Assembly: GCF_000420625.1 (NCBI RefSeq)
Contig: NZ_ATVH01000011.1
Location: 62,001-126,000, forward strand
DNA from: Fodinicurvata sediminis DSM 21159
Lineage (GTDB): Bacteria; Pseudomonadota; Alphaproteobacteria; Kiloniellales; DSM-21159
Direction: 5' to 3'
Length of the DNA stretch: 64,000 nt
Part shown: positions 63,585 to 64,000 of the stretch, in pieces
How positions within the stretch are numbered: the stretch's first letter is position 1
Layout of the letters: every line of letters starts with the position of its first letter
Notes under the pieces: generated by a model
The model's database searches: none
Seen by the model: only the letters and a program-made list of their open reading frames with translations
Told to the model about the DNA's origin: nothing
Translations under genes and position numbers: made by a program

Positions 63585-64000
63585 ATGTCTATTTTCGGAA
63601 AAATCGGGCGTGGAATCGCTGCTCTGACCGTCGCTGCCGATGCTCCCGCGCGCGCTGTGAAGGCAAGCGCGGGATATCATGGCTGGGCGCTCGGATCACT
63701 CCTGCGGCTCGCGCGTGCACGCGGTGGTGCGCGTGATAAAGGGCATGCACCGTCGTTGCAGGCAATTTGGCGCGCGTGGTCGGCATATGTGGTCGGGGGT
63801 GCCCTGACGGCTTGCATGGGGATACTGGCTGCGCCAGGCGCTCTGCGCGGCGATGATTCCGCTTTCAGTATAGCGCTCGTGAGCATGGCCTTATCTGCTC
63901 TCGCTGGGCTGCTCGCAATGCGCGCCGGGATCGCACACTATCATCTGAGAACTGGTCGCGTGGGCGGCTGGGCTGAGTGGTGGCGGGAAGGTGCATTCGT
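63585..64000 (+). CDS. Membrane protein of the mobilizable element (3' end outside the window)
   Basis: Open from ATG 63585 to the window end (138 codons). Basic, Ala-rich N-terminus followed by two hydrophobic segments (YVVGGALTACMGILAAPGAL and SIALVSMALSALAGLLAM). Starts 2 nt after the previous stop, so same operon. Likely part of the element's transfer or maintenance module; no family recognised. Confidence 0.5.
   Translation, partial: MSIFGKIGRGIAALTVAADAPARAVKASAGYHGWALGSLLRLARARGGARDKGHAPSLQAIWRAWSAYVVGGALTACMGILAAPGALRGDDSAFSIALVSMALSALAGLLAMRAGIAHYHLRTGRVGGWAEWWREGAF

Noticed and set aside
51587-64000. Right attachment site matching the tRNA-Glu 3' end
   Set aside because: By eye I found no second copy of the tRNA end between the integrase and the window end. 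A weak GGGGAC match near 58140 is too short.
1-64000. CRISPR arrays and rRNA genes
   Set aside because: No regularly spaced repeats of CRISPR type and no rRNA signature sequences were seen anywhere in the window.

Overview
The window is chromosomal DNA of an alphaproteobacterium, most likely a Rhodospirillales-like marine or saline lineage; the genus cannot be fixed from sequence alone. Pointers are the run tsf-pyrH-frr-uppS-cdsA-dxr-rseP-bamA-ompH-fabZ followed by gltA-gltX-comEC-lexA, a GTTC-N7-GTTC (alphaproteobacterial) LexA box, a fused MrpA/MrpB antiporter subunit of the group-2 type, an NDUFS4-like accessory subunit of complex I, and a class I PHA synthase. The Mrp operon fits a sodium-rich or alkaline habitat.

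Layout. (1) 1-9.7 kb, plus strand: translation factor, pyrimidine, isoprenoid, phospholipid and outer-membrane assembly genes. The lipid A genes (lpxD, and lpxA-lpxI-lpxB) that normally sit here are absent, though fabZ stays. (2) 9.8-15.7 kb: gltA and gltX on the minus strand, then comEC meeting lexA tail to tail. (3) 15.8-21.8 kb: six-gene Mrp cation/proton antiporter operon, minus strand, with 4-nt overlaps. (4) 21.9-23.6 kb: a TPP riboswitch ahead of an ABC ATPase and permease (thiamine-precursor uptake) with no binding protein. (5) 23.6-29.8 kb: deacetylase-like enzyme, DUF192, O-methyltransferase, prfC, tRNA-Pro, complex I subunit, tRNA-Arg, a glycosyltransferase-like protein, a CigR/RcnB-like protein and a 50-residue acidic protein. 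(6) 29.8-39.1 kb: ilvA, penicillin-acylase-type hydrolase, a proline racemase-family enzyme with Ser for the first catalytic Cys, malonyl-CoA decarboxylase, hydrolase, extensin-like lipoprotein, thioesterase and DJ-1 family protein. (7) 39.3-51.4 kb: rplM-rpsI, argC, gamma carbonic anhydrase, a degenerate receiver protein, EF-hand protein, phaC, OmpA-like lipoprotein, hom, glpX, recJ and a DUF1194 protein.

(8) From tRNA-Glu (51.5 kb) to the window end lies accessory DNA. A tyrosine integrase sits directly after the tRNA. It is followed by an unknown AT-rich gene and a compact restriction-modification cassette: Vsr endonuclease, C5-cytosine methyltransferase and an Eco29kI-like GIY-YIG nuclease, with overlapping reading frames. 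A TrkH potassium transporter follows. After it comes the backbone of a mobilizable plasmid: a replicase-family Rep protein, two small membrane proteins, a MobA/MobL relaxase, a TraD/MobC-like accessory protein and further small genes. This last part is rich in unexplained inverted repeats: a 76-nt palindromic hairpin after trkH, a hairpin in the rep leader, an operator-like dyad, a nested double inverted repeat of about 120 bp, and an oriT-like hairpin pair upstream of the relaxase. I found no second copy of the tRNA-Glu 3' end in the window, so the right boundary is not resolved here.

The most unusual items are the lipid A gene gap, the Ser91 proline racemase-family enzyme, the restriction cassette with its unknown partner, and the cluster of inverted repeats in the mobilizable module. 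I did not find a clear, wholly new system.
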